This document shows, one piece after another, positions 30,424 to 39,615 of a stretch of DNA of 64,000 bases. Each line of letters opens with the position of its first letter. Positions within the stretch are counted from its first letter, which is position 1. This stretch comes from Rummeliibacillus pycnus (GTDB taxonomy: Bacteria; Bacillota; Bacilli; Bacillales_A; Planococcaceae): assembly GCF_002884495.1 (NCBI RefSeq), contig NZ_KZ614145.1:1626423-1690422 (forward strand). Reading direction: 5' to 3'. The notes under the pieces are model-generated. The model was not told the DNA's origin, searched no databases, and was given only the letters and a program-made list of their open reading frames with translations. A program made the position numbers and the translations under genes.

Positions 30424-32055
30424 ATGCAAGAACTAGTAAAACTTTATAATGTTAGCTTTGAATTTCAAGATCAACTATTGTTTGAGAACATGAATGCTTC
30501 CGTTCAAGTAGGAGAAATTATTGGGATTATCGGAAAAAACGGAGCTGGGAAATCTACTCTATTGCAACTGTTACAAGGGAATCTAAAGCCCACAAAAGGA
30601 CAATTGCAGCACATGCAAAAGCAGATGACAACTTATTATGTAGAACAAGAAGTTGAAAATTATAAATCCGAAGAAATCAATCAGTTAGAGGCAACACTTT
30701 TATCAAAATGGAATGTTCCATCTTCGCCCTTTACAGTTTTAAGTGGTGGAGAAAAATTAAAAGCAAGACTAGCCGAGGGATTTTCCAAAAATGTAAATCT
30801 ATTATTACTCGATGAACCAACCAATCATCTAGATCGAAAAAGTACTGAATTATTGGTTGAACAAATAAAAAATTTTAAAGGTACAATTATTGTTGTTTCC
30901 CACGACCGTTATTTTTTAGATATAATTGCTACTAAAATTTGGTCTATTGAGGAGAAACAACTATTCGAACATACTGGAAATTACACTAGCTACATGAAAG
31001 AACGAGAACAAAGAAGACAATTACAACAAACCGAATACGAAAAACAACAACGAATGGTGAAACGAGTTGAATCTCAAATTAAAGAATTATCTTCTTGGTC
31101 TCAAAAAGCACATGCACAGTCAACTAAAAAAGAAGGATTTAAGGAATACTACCGTGTAAAAGCCAAACGAACAGATTCACAAATTAAATCAAAACAAAAA
31201 CGCCTTGAAAAAGAACTTGTTAAAACCACAGTAGAAAAAGTATCCCCTGATTATACAGTTGATTTTTCAATTGATATGCAGAAAAAACTTGGAAAACGAT
31301 TTTTAGAAGTAAAAAATCTAGCAAAGTCATATGGAAATCGAATATTATTCCAAAATACTAACTTTACGATTCAACATGGTGAAAAAATCGCTATTATTGG
31401 ACCTAATGGCAGCGGGAAAACAACATTCTTGAAAATTTTAATGGGACTTGAGGCTGTTGAGGGGGATGTATGGATTTCTCCTAGTGTAAATATCGGCTAT
31501 TTAACGCAAGATGTGTTCGATTTGCCACTCACTCAAACACCAGAGGAGTTATTTTATCAAGAAACCTTCGATGCGCGAGGAAAAATTCAAAACTTGATGA
31601 AACATCTAGGGTTTACCTCAGATCAGTGGAAAGAACCCATTTCTAATATGAGTATGGGTGAACGCGTAAAGTGCAAGTTAATGACTTATATATTAGAAGA
31701 AAAAGATGTCCTAATCTTAGATGAACCAACCAATCACTTAGATTTGCCTTCCAGAGAACAGTTGGAAGAAACCTTAGCTCAATATAACGGTACACTGCTA
31801 GTCGTTTCACATGATCTTTATTTCTTAGATAAAATTACAAATAGTAAACTGATCTTTACAAACCATACGATTCAAAAACAATTAGGCTCAACTCATGAAA
31901 AAAGAAAAAACTCATCTGAATTAAAATTAAAACTTGAAAATGAAAGACAAGAAGTTTTAGGAAAGCTTAGTTTTTTATCCCCAAATCATAAAGAATACAA
32001 TTTGCTTGATCAGAGATTTAAGGAATTATCAGAACAAATAAATGAACTTCTTTAA
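30424..32055 (+). CDS. vmlR: ABC-F ribosomal protection protein VmlR
   Basis: Cytoplasmic twin-ATPase protein that binds the ribosomal E site and dislodges virginiamycin M, lincosamides and pleuromutilins. 543 residues: first Walker A GKNGAGKST, signature LSGGEKLKARL, Walker B LLLLDEPTNHLD; a linker of about 100 residues with the family-defining SWSQKAHAQSTKKEGFKEYY segment (antibiotic-resistance domain); second Walker A GPNGSGKTT, MSMGERVK and LILDEPTNHLDLPSREQLEE; and a basic C-terminal extension. Agreement with B. subtilis VmlR is high throughout. It has no membrane domain, so it is not an exporter. Expression is set by the leader and attenuator upstream. Confidence 0.93.
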   Translation: MQELVKLYNVSFEFQDQLLFENMNASVQVGEIIGIIGKNGAGKSTLLQLLQGNLKPTKGQLQHMQKQMTTYYVEQEVENYKSEEINQLEATLLSKWNVPSSPFTVLSGGEKLKARLAEGFSKNVNLLLLDEPTNHLDRKSTELLVEQIKNFKGTIIVVSHDRYFLDIIATKIWSIEEKQLFEHTGNYTSYMKEREQRRQLQQTEYEKQQRMVKRVESQIKELSSWSQKAHAQSTKKEGFKEYYRVKAKRTDSQIKSKQKRLEKELVKTTVEKVSPDYTVDFSIDMQKKLGKRFLEVKNLAKSYGNRILFQNTNFTIQHGEKIAIIGPNGSGKTTFLKILMGLEAVEGDVWISPSVNIGYLTQDVFDLPLTQTPEELFYQETFDARGKIQNLMKHLGFTSDQWKEPISNMSMGERVKCKLMTYILEEKDVLILDEPTNHLDLPSREQLEETLAQYNGTLLVVSHDLYFLDKITNSKLIFTNHTIQKQLGSTHEKRKNSSELKLKLENERQEVLGKLSFLSPNHKEYNLLDQRFKELSEQINELL

Positions 32056-32100
32056 TTTAACGTTTGAAGAATAGATTTTAATGAATGAAAAGCAATAAAA

Positions 32101-32137
32101 AAAGGCCTTACCCACTGAAAATGGTGTTAAGGCCTTT
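32101..32137. terminator. bidirectional terminator
   Basis: AAAGGCCTTA pairs with TAAGGCCTTT between the convergent vmlR and LCP genes. Confidence 0.8.
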
Positions 32138-32199
32138 GATTTCTATTCCTATTTGGTAGATTAGTGATTCTCTAACTGTACAGCTTTTTAATAGAGAAC

Positions 32200-33237
32200 T
32201 TATTGAACAATATCAGCATTTGTTACAAACTTGCTTTTATCTAACTTGAGCACATTTCGTAAAGTTTTGCTTACTTCATATAAATTTTTTTCCTCTGGAA
32301 TATAATAGTCAATATTATCCACTCTTTGATCTACACCTTTCATCTCAATTGAATTGATTGAAAGACTTTTTAAGTTTGAATATTGCTTTTGCAGTGTATA
32401 TAAATCATCCATCGATAAGTCTGTTTCAATATTTTTTCCTAGTATATCTGACAGTTGTCCCACTTTGAAAATTGTTCCAGCAGTCATTGCTTGATCAATT
32501 GTTGCTTTTAAAAATTGTCTTTGTCGTTCATCACGCGAATAGGTAACGTCAACACTTCTTTTTCTCATCCTTACAAAAGCAAGTGCTTCTTCTCCTGATA
32601 ATTTTGCTTTTCCTTTTTTGAAAATAATCTTCTTATTATCATAGATATTTTTTTCCCAGAAGCCTTCTTTAATATCAATGGTTACGCCACCAAGTGCATC
32701 TACCGTATCGCGAAAAGCTTCAAAATTAACAGCTATAAAATGATCAATTGGAATATTTAATAATTTTTCGGTAGTTTCTACTTGAAGTTTAGCTGCTCCA
32801 TATCCCGTTATATCTCCATAGGTGTACGCAGAGTTTATTTTATGTATTCCTGTATATTCTCCTGCATTTTCAATTTTTACTCTAGTATCTCTAGGAATAG
32901 TAACCATATTCATTTCCTTTGTATTTGGATCTAATGTCAGCACGATTTGCGTATCTGCTCTGCCATCTTTTTTCTTACTAGAATAATCTTCAATTCCTAA
33001 TAGCAATATGGAAACCGGATCTTTACTAAAAGTAACATCCTCTTTCCTTAATTCAGACCGATTATTTTCTCGTTTTAAGTTAACTGTTGAATGATCTAAA
33101 GCACTTTTCACTTTAAAAAAAGCAAAAGCCCCATAACTAATAGTTACTAGAAGTAATACTATACTAGATCCAATTATCCACCTTAAAGCTTTCTTTTTTT
33201 TATTTTTCCGTTTTAAAGCCATTCTACTTGTTCCCAT
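32200..33237 (-). CDS. LytR-CpsA-Psr family glycopolymer transferase
   Basis: Membrane-anchored LCP enzyme that attaches teichoic acid or another glycopolymer to peptidoglycan from a lipid-linked precursor. 345 residues: basic N-terminus (KRKNKKKK), one membrane segment (WIIGSSIVLLLVTISYGAFAF), then the extracellular LCP domain with DGRADTQIVLTLDP, MVTIPRDTRV (Arg/Asp of the pyrophosphate site), KINSAYTYGD, and FVRMRKRSVDVTYSRDERQRQF. AAGGAGAC precedes the ATG. The gene just upstream encodes a small membrane protein and may be co-transcribed. Confidence 0.92.
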   Translation of the reverse strand: MGTSRMALKRKNKKKKALRWIIGSSIVLLLVTISYGAFAFFKVKSALDHSTVNLKRENNRSELRKEDVTFSKDPVSILLLGIEDYSSKKKDGRADTQIVLTLDPNTKEMNMVTIPRDTRVKIENAGEYTGIHKINSAYTYGDITGYGAAKLQVETTEKLLNIPIDHFIAVNFEAFRDTVDALGGVTIDIKEGFWEKNIYDNKKIIFKKGKAKLSGEEALAFVRMRKRSVDVTYSRDERQRQFLKATIDQAMTAGTIFKVGQLSDILGKNIETDLSMDDLYTLQKQYSNLKSLSINSIEMKGVDQRVDNIDYYIPEEKNLYEVSKTLRNVLKLDKSKFVTNADIVQ

Positions 33238-33281
33238 AAAAAAGTCTCCTTATAATTATGAAGTCCTTTTAAAAATTCATA

Positions 33282-33602
33282 CTAATACGGTGAAAACCAA
33301 ATGAAGGTATGTAAACAGATTGATAGAGAATATAGACATAATACCAGTGTTAGAACTCGTTTGTGTGTAATGATAAATTTCTCTACTTTAGACCACCATC
33401 TATCTTTACAAATCAATAATACATTGAGGAATATCAATACAAAGAATAGACCCGGAAAAGCTAAAAACAAACTAAAATCTCCAATAGCTAATAGCGCTTC
33501 TACAAATAGCATATAGCCAAATAGCTGTAGCTTGTCAGTGTATAACTGACAATTTAACATCCACTTTTCAAAACAAAGTTTTATCCTTGTAATAAAGACC
33601 AC
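33282..33602 (-). CDS. small membrane protein upstream of the LCP gene
   Basis: 106 residues with about three membrane segments (LFGYMLFVEALLAIGDFSLFLAF..., FFVLIFLNVLLI, VLTLVLCLYSLSICLHTFI). GTG start at 33602 overlapping GGAG; an ATG at residue 14 is an alternative. 44 bases separate it from the LCP gene, so one transcript is likely. No family recognised. Confidence 0.5.
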   Translation of the reverse strand: MVFITRIKLCFEKWMLNCQLYTDKLQLFGYMLFVEALLAIGDFSLFLAFPGLFFVLIFLNVLLICKDRWWSKVEKFIITHKRVLTLVLCLYSLSICLHTFIWFSPY

Positions 33603-33717
33603 TCCAATTCTTGCATTTGAATATTTGGATTTTTTTCATTTATAAACATATTATAACAAAAAAGATTAAAGCCAACATCAAAATAACATGGTGCTGACTC
33701 TATATTATTTTCTTCAT

Positions 33718-34440
33718 TTAAATAAACTTCATATATCCCCATATAATGAAAATGCCTAATCCCACAAAGAGTAAAGCGTGTCCAAATGAAGATTGTTTTA
33801 CAGCTTCAATAAAAATTTCTTTAATCGTCACGATTACAATAATACCTAAAGCAAAGCTAATAATAAAAGCCCACAATATAGGATATTTCATTCCTATTAA
33901 ACTTCCTACTATTGATCCTAAAGCTACTGGTAATGAAACAATACTTGTGATTAACAAGAACATTTTAAATCGAAGCCCTGCTAAAAAAAGTGGTATAAAC
34001 ATCGCAATACCTTCAGGAATATTATGCAAAATAAGTGCTTGGAGAATAGGTTTACTTATACCAATATTCTGACTTGCTCCAAAGGCAATACCTAGTGGAA
34101 AATTATGTATCGTAATACTAATTGCCAATAGAAATCCGGTTTGAATTAATCGATCCTTTTGTAGGTTTTCTGTTGAGATTGTAAATTTATGTGAGAATTC
34201 ATGTATTTTAAAAAAGCTTAATATTCCTACAAAGACTCCAACTGTAAAGATAATTTTTCCTCCCAGATCAATACTTTCAGGTGCAATCTCTAAACAAACT
34301 AATCCTATAATTAACCCTGTACATAGAGCATTAATTGTTGAAACTTTTCCCTGTAGCTTTTTAAAAAATATAGCTAGTACTCCCCCAAAACCAAAGCCTA
34401 TTGCTGTAGCCAAAAAACCAACAGCTCCTACATAGTACAT
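33718..34440 (-). CDS. ZIP family metal transporter
   Basis: Cytoplasmic-membrane importer of divalent metals such as Zn, Fe or Mn. 240 residues from ATG 34440, which follows GGAGGG (a longer frame to 34470 adds ten unlikely residues). Eight membrane segments; segments 4 and 5 carry the metal-site motifs SITIHNFPLGIAFGAS and ILHNIPEGIAMFIPL, which are diagnostic. A short His-containing loop (FFKIHEFSHKF) lies before them. No metal regulator is adjacent. Confidence 0.88.
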   Translation of the reverse strand: MYYVGAVGFLATAIGFGFGGVLAIFFKKLQGKVSTINALCTGLIIGLVCLEIAPESIDLGGKIIFTVGVFVGILSFFKIHEFSHKFTISTENLQKDRLIQTGFLLAISITIHNFPLGIAFGASQNIGISKPILQALILHNIPEGIAMFIPLFLAGLRFKMFLLITSIVSLPVALGSIVGSLIGMKYPILWAFIISFALGIIVIVTIKEIFIEAVKQSSFGHALLFVGLGIFIIWGYMKFI

Positions 34441-34739
34441 ATAATCCCTCCATCTCTTGACTATACACATATATGGGGAAATATTAGGATTTATTCAGGG
34501 GGAATAGATTAAAAAATTAATTTCACATGACAAAGCACTTTTACTATTTCCTTACTTTTGAAATGGTCATTCTATCATCAATCGGAATAAGTATGAACTC
34601 TAATAAAGAATCGTTAGCAACCGTTTTATTAGAATTATTTCCTTTCGAACGTTCACCACGATCCTGATATTAAGTGAAAGAGCTATTCTATTGAATTTCC
34701 AGATTGGAAACTATCCTGAATAGCTATTTTTATAATATG
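34441..34739. other. intergenic with terminator
   Basis: No gene. AGCTATTC (34681-34688) pairs with GAATAGCT (34718-34725), enclosing TTTCC/GGAAA and followed by TATTTTTAT; it lies just beyond the antiporter stop. Confidence 0.6.
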
Positions 34740-35882
34740 TTATTGATCAGTTGAAGCTTTTCCAAAAATCATCTTCAATAGTGGTGGTGTCACAATTGTT
34801 GTTATAACAACAACTATAATCATTGGTGTGTAATATTCAGCTGGCAATAATTTATTATCTAGCCCCATAGCTGCAATGATTAGCGCTACTTCCCCACGAG
34901 AAATCATGCCTGCTCCAATCCCCATTGATGACTTTGTGTGAAAGCCTGATATCCGAGCCCCGAACCCTGATCCAATGAATTTCGAAAGGATTGCAATGAA
35001 TGAAAAGACAATAATCATTCCTAATTGATCCCCGATTCCCTTAAATGACACGGATAGTCCAATACTAACAAAGAATATAGGGACAAAAATGCCATAAGCA
35101 ATTGGTTCGATCTTACTTTCAATATTCTTTTTGAAATTTGTTTGAGAAATAGCAATACCAGCAACAAACGAACCAATAATTCCTGCGATTCCAAAATACT
35201 CAGCAAAATAAGCAAACCCAAAACAAATGATTAAAGCTCCACTTAACAAAGTTTCTGTTACTTTAAATTTGGAGAAAATTTTTAAGAATATTGGAACTAA
35301 CCATTTAGAAGCTAAAATAATAATAACGAAGAAAAGAATTTTCTTCACAATTAACAATGATATACTCACGTCTGAATTACCAAAGAAGCTCATCGCAACT
35401 GCTAATAAAACAACTACGATAATATCATCTAATACAGCTGCACCAAGTAAAGTTGCACCTTCTTTACTATTCAACCATCCTAATTCTCGCAATGTTTGAA
35501 CTGAAATGCTGACAGATGTTGCAGATAATAATAATCCAATGAAAATCCCTTCAGCTGTAGATAATCCAAAATATACAGCTCCTAAGTATCCCATTATAAT
35601 TGGTGCAATAATCCCACCGACTGCAACTAGTAGCGCAGCTTTTTTATTTCGATTTAAATCTTCCAGATTCGTTTCAAGTCCAGCTAAAAACATTAGTAGT
35701 AGCACACCAATATTACTGAAAGTCTTAAGTACTTCCGTATCTTGTACCCAACCTAGTATGGCTGGTCCTAAAATAATACCAACAATTATTTTCCCTAGAA
35801 CAGATGGTTGACCAAGCCTCACACTGATGTGACCTGCAATTTTTGTTGCAAATAAAATGATGACAATTTGAAGAATAAACAA
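34740..35882 (-). CDS. CPA2 family cation/proton antiporter
   Basis: Twelve-to-thirteen-segment sodium or potassium/proton antiporter of 380 residues, in the Kef/NapA/GerN group but without a regulatory RCK domain. Seen are GQPSVLGKIIVGIILGPAILG, LLMFLAGLETNLEDL, the conserved LGAAVLDDIIVVVLL with the two Asp residues of the ion site, and FFVSIGLSV near the end. TTG start at 35882 behind GGGAGGAAAT. GerN-type members serve spore germination, others pH homeostasis; not decidable here. Confidence 0.88.
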   Translation of the reverse strand: MFILQIVIILFATKIAGHISVRLGQPSVLGKIIVGIILGPAILGWVQDTEVLKTFSNIGVLLLMFLAGLETNLEDLNRNKKAALLVAVGGIIAPIIMGYLGAVYFGLSTAEGIFIGLLLSATSVSISVQTLRELGWLNSKEGATLLGAAVLDDIIVVVLLAVAMSFFGNSDVSISLLIVKKILFFVIIILASKWLVPIFLKIFSKFKVTETLLSGALIICFGFAYFAEYFGIAGIIGSFVAGIAISQTNFKKNIESKIEPIAYGIFVPIFFVSIGLSVSFKGIGDQLGMIIVFSFIAILSKFIGSGFGARISGFHTKSSMGIGAGMISRGEVALIIAAMGLDNKLLPAEYYTPMIIVVVITTIVTPPLLKMIFGKASTDQ

Positions 35883-36000
35883 ATCATTTCCTCCCTTAAT
35901 ATTTTAGTTTAACCAGCGCTGGGGGTTTTTACATACAATACTCCGTTAATTTAAGATTGTCTGCTTCAACAAGATCCATTAACAGAAACTACATAAAAAA

Positions 36001-36039
36001 ACACATGGTGGGGCCAGATTGACTGACTCCACCATGTGT
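36001..36039. terminator. terminator
   Basis: 11-bp perfect stem ACACATGGTGG with CCACCATGTGT, flanked by poly-A on the left, suited to minus-strand termination of the SpoIIP-like operon. Confidence 0.75.
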
Positions 36040-36235
36040 TACGTTCAAATATTTGATTTAACTTTATATTACAGCATATTTTGAAGTTTGTAAAATCATA
36101 TCTCGTAAACAATCAAACTAGTTCTCTTTTATTTGATCCCCTTTGCTTTTTTATATCAGCGCTTTCACACGTTAACTTTTCAAGATTCAATTTTTGATCT
36201 ACAACTACAACATGTGTCTATAAACTATAATTTTT

Positions 36236-37129
36236 TTATTTACTTTTTATTAACTTTTCAATCACATCGGCTAATAGATCTGTTGTTCTATATTCTTCTT
36301 CCAATGTATTTTCAGCTCCACCGATATCTACAAGAACTGATTGATCCTTTAAATCTAGATTATACGTACTTTGCCGTGTTCCCATGTCTTTTACCACTAC
36401 TCCTCGTGATAATCCCGGAAAATTTGTTTCCATAATGCGATGAAGCTTTTTCGCAAATTTCTCATTTTCTTTATAGTGATCACTTGAATGAGAGACGACA
36501 AAGTTTACTTTTGCATAATTTTTTCCTTTAATCTTTACAGTTGTTATTTTACGTTCGGCTGAATCTCTGTGAATATCGAATATCATTTCAATCTTTGAAT
36601 TTTTTTTAAGAATATCATCTACTATTCCTCTAGAAACTTCATAAGAGCTAGGAAATGGTAAGCCTTTTTTCTTTAGAATTCTAAAAATATTACTCGTATC
36701 TTGAATGTTAGGGATGTTTTTTTCTTCTAATTTTTCGCTTAACCTTTTTCCCACTAAAGTGATATTCTGCTTGTCATCATATACATTCTCCTTGTTGGTA
36801 ATCGATTTAAATGATTCATAATTATGTGTATGATGAATTAATACTAGGGGTTGGCTTTTGTTAGCTACTGACGATGAGTTAGTATTTATTGTAGAATGTT
36901 CTGCTTGATCTAAGAATGAATTACCTGTAATTGTAACGATCGACATCATAACAACCGCACATAAAAGTAATCCGCTCGATACAATGGATATCTTTTTATA
37001 AACTTTTTTTCTTTTCAATTTTCTGGCTGCTTTTCTAAGCTTCTCTTCTGTAGATTGAACAAAATTTTTGTTTGGTGTTAGAGGATACGTTCTCTTTATA
37101 AGGTCAAATAATTCCTTATCATTTTGCAT
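36236..37129 (-). CDS. membrane SpoIIP-like protein with anti-sigma-like N-terminus
   Basis: 297 residues in two parts. Residues 1-66 are cytoplasmic then membrane-spanning: KELFDLIKRTYPLTPNKNFVQSTEEKLRKAARKLKRKK, then ISIVSSGLLLCAVVMMSIV, resembling the short N-terminus of anti-sigma factors. Residues ~95-297 are an extracytoplasmic SpoIIP-type domain: LIHHTHNYESF (H99, H102, E105 as probable zinc ligands), FDIHRDS (H187), VVSHSSDHYKENEKFAKKLH, and VDIGGAENTLEEE. SpoIIP is the peptidoglycan amidase/endopeptidase of engulfment; true SpoIIP is about 400 residues. The start overlaps the end of the ECF sigma gene by 11 bases. I infer a sigma/anti-sigma pair in which the sensor is a wall-binding or wall-cutting domain. 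Confidence 0.8.
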   Translation of the reverse strand: MQNDKELFDLIKRTYPLTPNKNFVQSTEEKLRKAARKLKRKKVYKKISIVSSGLLLCAVVMMSIVTITGNSFLDQAEHSTINTNSSSVANKSQPLVLIHHTHNYESFKSITNKENVYDDKQNITLVGKRLSEKLEEKNIPNIQDTSNIFRILKKKGLPFPSSYEVSRGIVDDILKKNSKIEMIFDIHRDSAERKITTVKIKGKNYAKVNFVVSHSSDHYKENEKFAKKLHRIMETNFPGLSRGVVVKDMGTRQSTYNLDLKDQSVLVDIGGAENTLEEEYRTTDLLADVIEKLIKSK

Positions 37130-37658
37130 TTTGTATTACCTCCTCCATTTCAAAATTCAACTTCTTTTTAAGGTCTTTTAGAGCTCGGTGATAACTAACC
37201 TTTACTTTTGACTCATTGCATTGAAGAATTTCAGCTGTTTCCTTTATGGAAAATTCATTTATTCCTCTTAGAATAACAACTGCCCGATAATGTGGTTTCA
37301 GTTTTGATATTGCTGCATGAACTAACTTTCTTGTTTCATATTGTTCCATTACTTCGCTAGGTTCTTTATCCGCTGAGAAGAATTGTGTAAAAAATCCTGC
37401 TGTAAAAAGCCCTACTAATCGCTTTTTTCGATAATGATCAATAGATACATGTTTGGCTATAGAGAAAATCCATGTCTTTAAATGATTTACTTTGTGTAGA
37501 TTGGAATAATTATTTAATACACGTATAAAAACCTCTTGCGTCATATCCTCTGCTTCACTTTGATTACCTGAAAAACAAATCAGAAATCGATAGACATCTA
37601 AATAATATTGACGATATATTTCACTAATCCGATCATCTAAATGCTCCATATTAAGCAA
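37119..37658 (-). CDS. ECF sigma factor
   Basis: 179-residue extracytoplasmic-function sigma factor. Region 2 is ISEIYRQYYLDVYRFLI...SEAEDMTQEVFIRVL and HLKTWIFSIAKHVSIDHYRKKR (promoter melting); region 4 is LVHAAISKLKPHYRAVVILRGINEFSIKETAEILQCNESKVKVSYHRALKDLKKKL (-35 recognition). The TTG at 37658 is best placed behind GGAGGTGA; an ATG three codons later is possible. It is translationally coupled to the SpoIIP-like gene, the normal arrangement for sigma and anti-sigma. A matching ECF-type promoter lies 34 bases upstream of the start. Confidence 0.93.
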   Translation of the reverse strand: MLNMEHLDDRISEIYRQYYLDVYRFLICFSGNQSEAEDMTQEVFIRVLNNYSNLHKVNHLKTWIFSIAKHVSIDHYRKKRLVGLFTAGFFTQFFSADKEPSEVMEQYETRKLVHAAISKLKPHYRAVVILRGINEFSIKETAEILQCNESKVKVSYHRALKDLKKKLNFEMEEVIQNAK

Positions 37659-37691
37659 ACCTTCACCTCCTTTTTCCATTTTCATATATTA

Positions 37692-37718
37692 ATCGTTTGA
37701 GACGAAGAAAAAGTTACA
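37692..37718 (-). promoter_or_regulatory. candidate autoregulatory ECF promoter
   Basis: Minus strand TGTAAC (37713-37718), 17 bases, CGAT (37692-37695). This has the AAC -35 core and CGxx -10 of Firmicute ECF sigma promoters (SigX-like TGTAAC-N17-CGAC differs by one base). It is correctly spaced from the start codon. Confidence 0.5.
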
Positions 37719-38109
37719 ACTAATACCATTATGTAATGTATTTAATAATTGAAGACTGAATCATGTGTTTTCTATTTGCCAATATAGTATTGGTTATGCA
37801 ATAATAATATCAAGAACAAATGTTCTATATTTTTAATTTTCCTTTAAGTCAAAACTCTATTCACATCTTAAATTATAAACTGAGTTATTTAGAATATTCA
37901 GAATTGTAAAATACATACTTTATTTGGTATATTATTACTTGGGTGCTTTTTATCAGTGAGAAAAAAACAACTACATCTAAAATAGATATTAAAGATTATT
38001 TAAGGAATATTTATATTGTTTTAATATCTAATAAACTTCATATCTTCTATTCTTAGTTAAACAATAATTTTTGAAGGAATCTATTTTTATTAAAGGGGAA
38101 AAGGAAACA
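37719..38109. other. divergent intergenic region
   Basis: About 390 bases between the ECF operon and merR, with no gene. CCAATA-TAG-TATTGG (37779-37793) is a perfect dyad, part of a longer TGCCAATA...TATTGGTTATGCA, and may be an operator. Confidence 0.45.
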
Positions 38110-38475
38110 ATGCATATAGGAGAATTTGTGGAAATGATTCAGACTTCAAAGGATACAGTCAGGTATTATGAAGAGCTCAACCTAATAGATCCAATACGAA
38201 ATGGTGACAAACGAGATTATACAGAAAAAGATATTCAAGACTTTCATATCATTAAGGAAATGCAAGCAATTGGGCTTACAATTAGAGAGATACAGATCAT
38301 ATTTCACTTAAAACGTTCTGCTGGATTTCAATCGCCCTCTTTACTCCAAGATATTCAAGATAAACTGTATACATCCATAAAGAAAATTGAACAAGCAGAA
38401 AGAGAATTGGCTATACGTAGAATGAAAACATACCGTCTATTATCTTATCTAGATAGTTTACATAAAAATGGCTAA
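38110..38475 (+). CDS. MerR family regulator
   Basis: 121 residues from ATG 38110 (AAAAGGAAAC upstream); a frame beginning 39 bases earlier is less likely. The N-terminal winged helix is MHIGEFVEMIQTSKDTVRYYEELNLIDP...KRDYTEKDIQDFHIIKEMQAIGLTIREIQ, the MerR signature. The C-terminal coiled coil (ILQDIQDKLYTSIKKIEQAERELAIRR) dimerises. There is no Cys pair, so it does not sense metals in the MerR/CueR way. Its target is not evident, as the next gene converges. Confidence 0.85.
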   Translation: MHIGEFVEMIQTSKDTVRYYEELNLIDPIRNGDKRDYTEKDIQDFHIIKEMQAIGLTIREIQIIFHLKRSAGFQSPSLLQDIQDKLYTSIKKIEQAERELAIRRMKTYRLLSYLDSLHKNG

Positions 38476-38713
38476 ATTATAAAATACAATTGCCAAATTG
38501 TTGATTTGGATAAAATAGGAGGAATATTCTTCAGTAATCTAACTTACAAGGTTCTTGTTTCTTATTCTTTATTATTTATTAGAATGAGCATAGTGTGTGG
38601 AATGATTTCTTAATTGTCAGACCGAAAGGGAGCGGTTTTTTCACTTACTCACACACAATAATAATGAGCAAATTTAAATAGAAGCTTTGTTAGCAATTGA
38701 AAGAATAAATTAA

Positions 38714-38761
38714 AAAAGCACCTCATTGTTATTTACTACAAAACAACTGATGTGCTTTTTA
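38714..38761. terminator. terminator of the hydrolase gene
   Basis: AAAAAGCACCTCA pairs with TGATGTGCTTTTT around a long loop. Between merR and this point (38476-38713) the only other structure is a short ACCG...CGGT hairpin followed by six Ts (38621-38641), a likely merR terminator. Confidence 0.65.
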
Positions 38762-38763
38762 AA

Positions 38764-39615
38764 CTACTTACTAATGTTATTTACTTTAGAATTGTTTATT
38801 AGTTTACATTCATTTTTAATAACCCATTCGTTTATATGTTGAGCAATCAAAATAGGTTGATCACTAAACAAGTCATGTCCAGCTTTTGGAATACTAATGA
38901 TTGTCGCTGCGTTAGCTAATTGCTCGAATCTCTTGCAGGAACTTTCTCTTATTGCGTTTACTTCTTCGGGTTCTGAAGCTGTTAATAGCAAGATTGGTAC
39001 TTTGATACGCTCCAATATATCTTTTACTGATTCTTCAAAAAAGACAGTAATGAATGCTTGAATCGTATCTAATTCAACCTTTAATTGAATTTCGTTGTTT
39101 ACTTCTTTCACTCGCGCACGAGCAGCAACTTCTAATTCTTTTGACCAGCTTGAATATTCCTTCTTTTCCTCCTCTATAAAGTCTTTCCAAGAGTCATATC
39201 GTGATTCAGTATAATGTCGCTCAGATTCTTGCAATTGTTCTTCTAATGAGCCAAATTCAGATGGTGTAATATAACCTCCATCCAATAAAATAATACCTTT
39301 TAATTTTTCTGGATATTTCTCACCATAATACAGTGCTATATTGCCACCTAAGGAGTGACCCATTAGATAAAATGATTGTTTTTCAAGCTTACTTAATTTT
39401 TCATGAATTTTTTCTGCTAATTTCGCAGGTTGATAATCTGTCTTCTTATTACACTTTTCGGCATTTCCATGACCAGGTAAATCAAACGCCAAAATATGAT
39501 AAGTATCAAGATATTTAGAAAACTCTCCAAACGTTAATCCTGTACTCCCCATTCCATGTAAACTAACTAGCGTTGTATTCTGAGGATTTCCCCATTCATA
39601 AAATTCTTCGTTTAT
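38764..39615 (-). CDS. alpha/beta hydrolase with an ATA start codon
   Basis: About 283 residues of the alpha/beta-hydrolase fold. Seen are TLVSLHGMGSTG (oxyanion loop), FDLPGHGNAEK, the nucleophile elbow MGHSLGGNIALYYG, ILLDGGY, and a C-terminal GHDLF with the catalytic His. Homology upstream of the first in-frame ATG (39552) is clear: EEFYEWGNPQNTTLVSLHG. The frame opens at an ATA (39613-39615) that sits five bases after GAGGTGAT where an ATG is expected; the frame is closed by TAA just before it. It therefore either uses a rare ATA start or has lost its start by mutation. Confidence 0.75.
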   Translation of the reverse strand: MNEEFYEWGNPQNTTLVSLHGMGSTGLTFGEFSKYLDTYHILAFDLPGHGNAEKCNKKTDYQPAKLAEKIHEKLSKLEKQSFYLMGHSLGGNIALYYGEKYPEKLKGIILLDGGYITPSEFGSLEEQLQESERHYTESRYDSWKDFIEEEKKEYSSWSKELEVAARARVKEVNNEIQLKVELDTIQAFITVFFEESVKDILERIKVPILLLTASEPEEVNAIRESSCKRFEQLANAATIISIPKAGHDLFSDQPILIAQHINEWVIKNECKLINNSKVNNISK

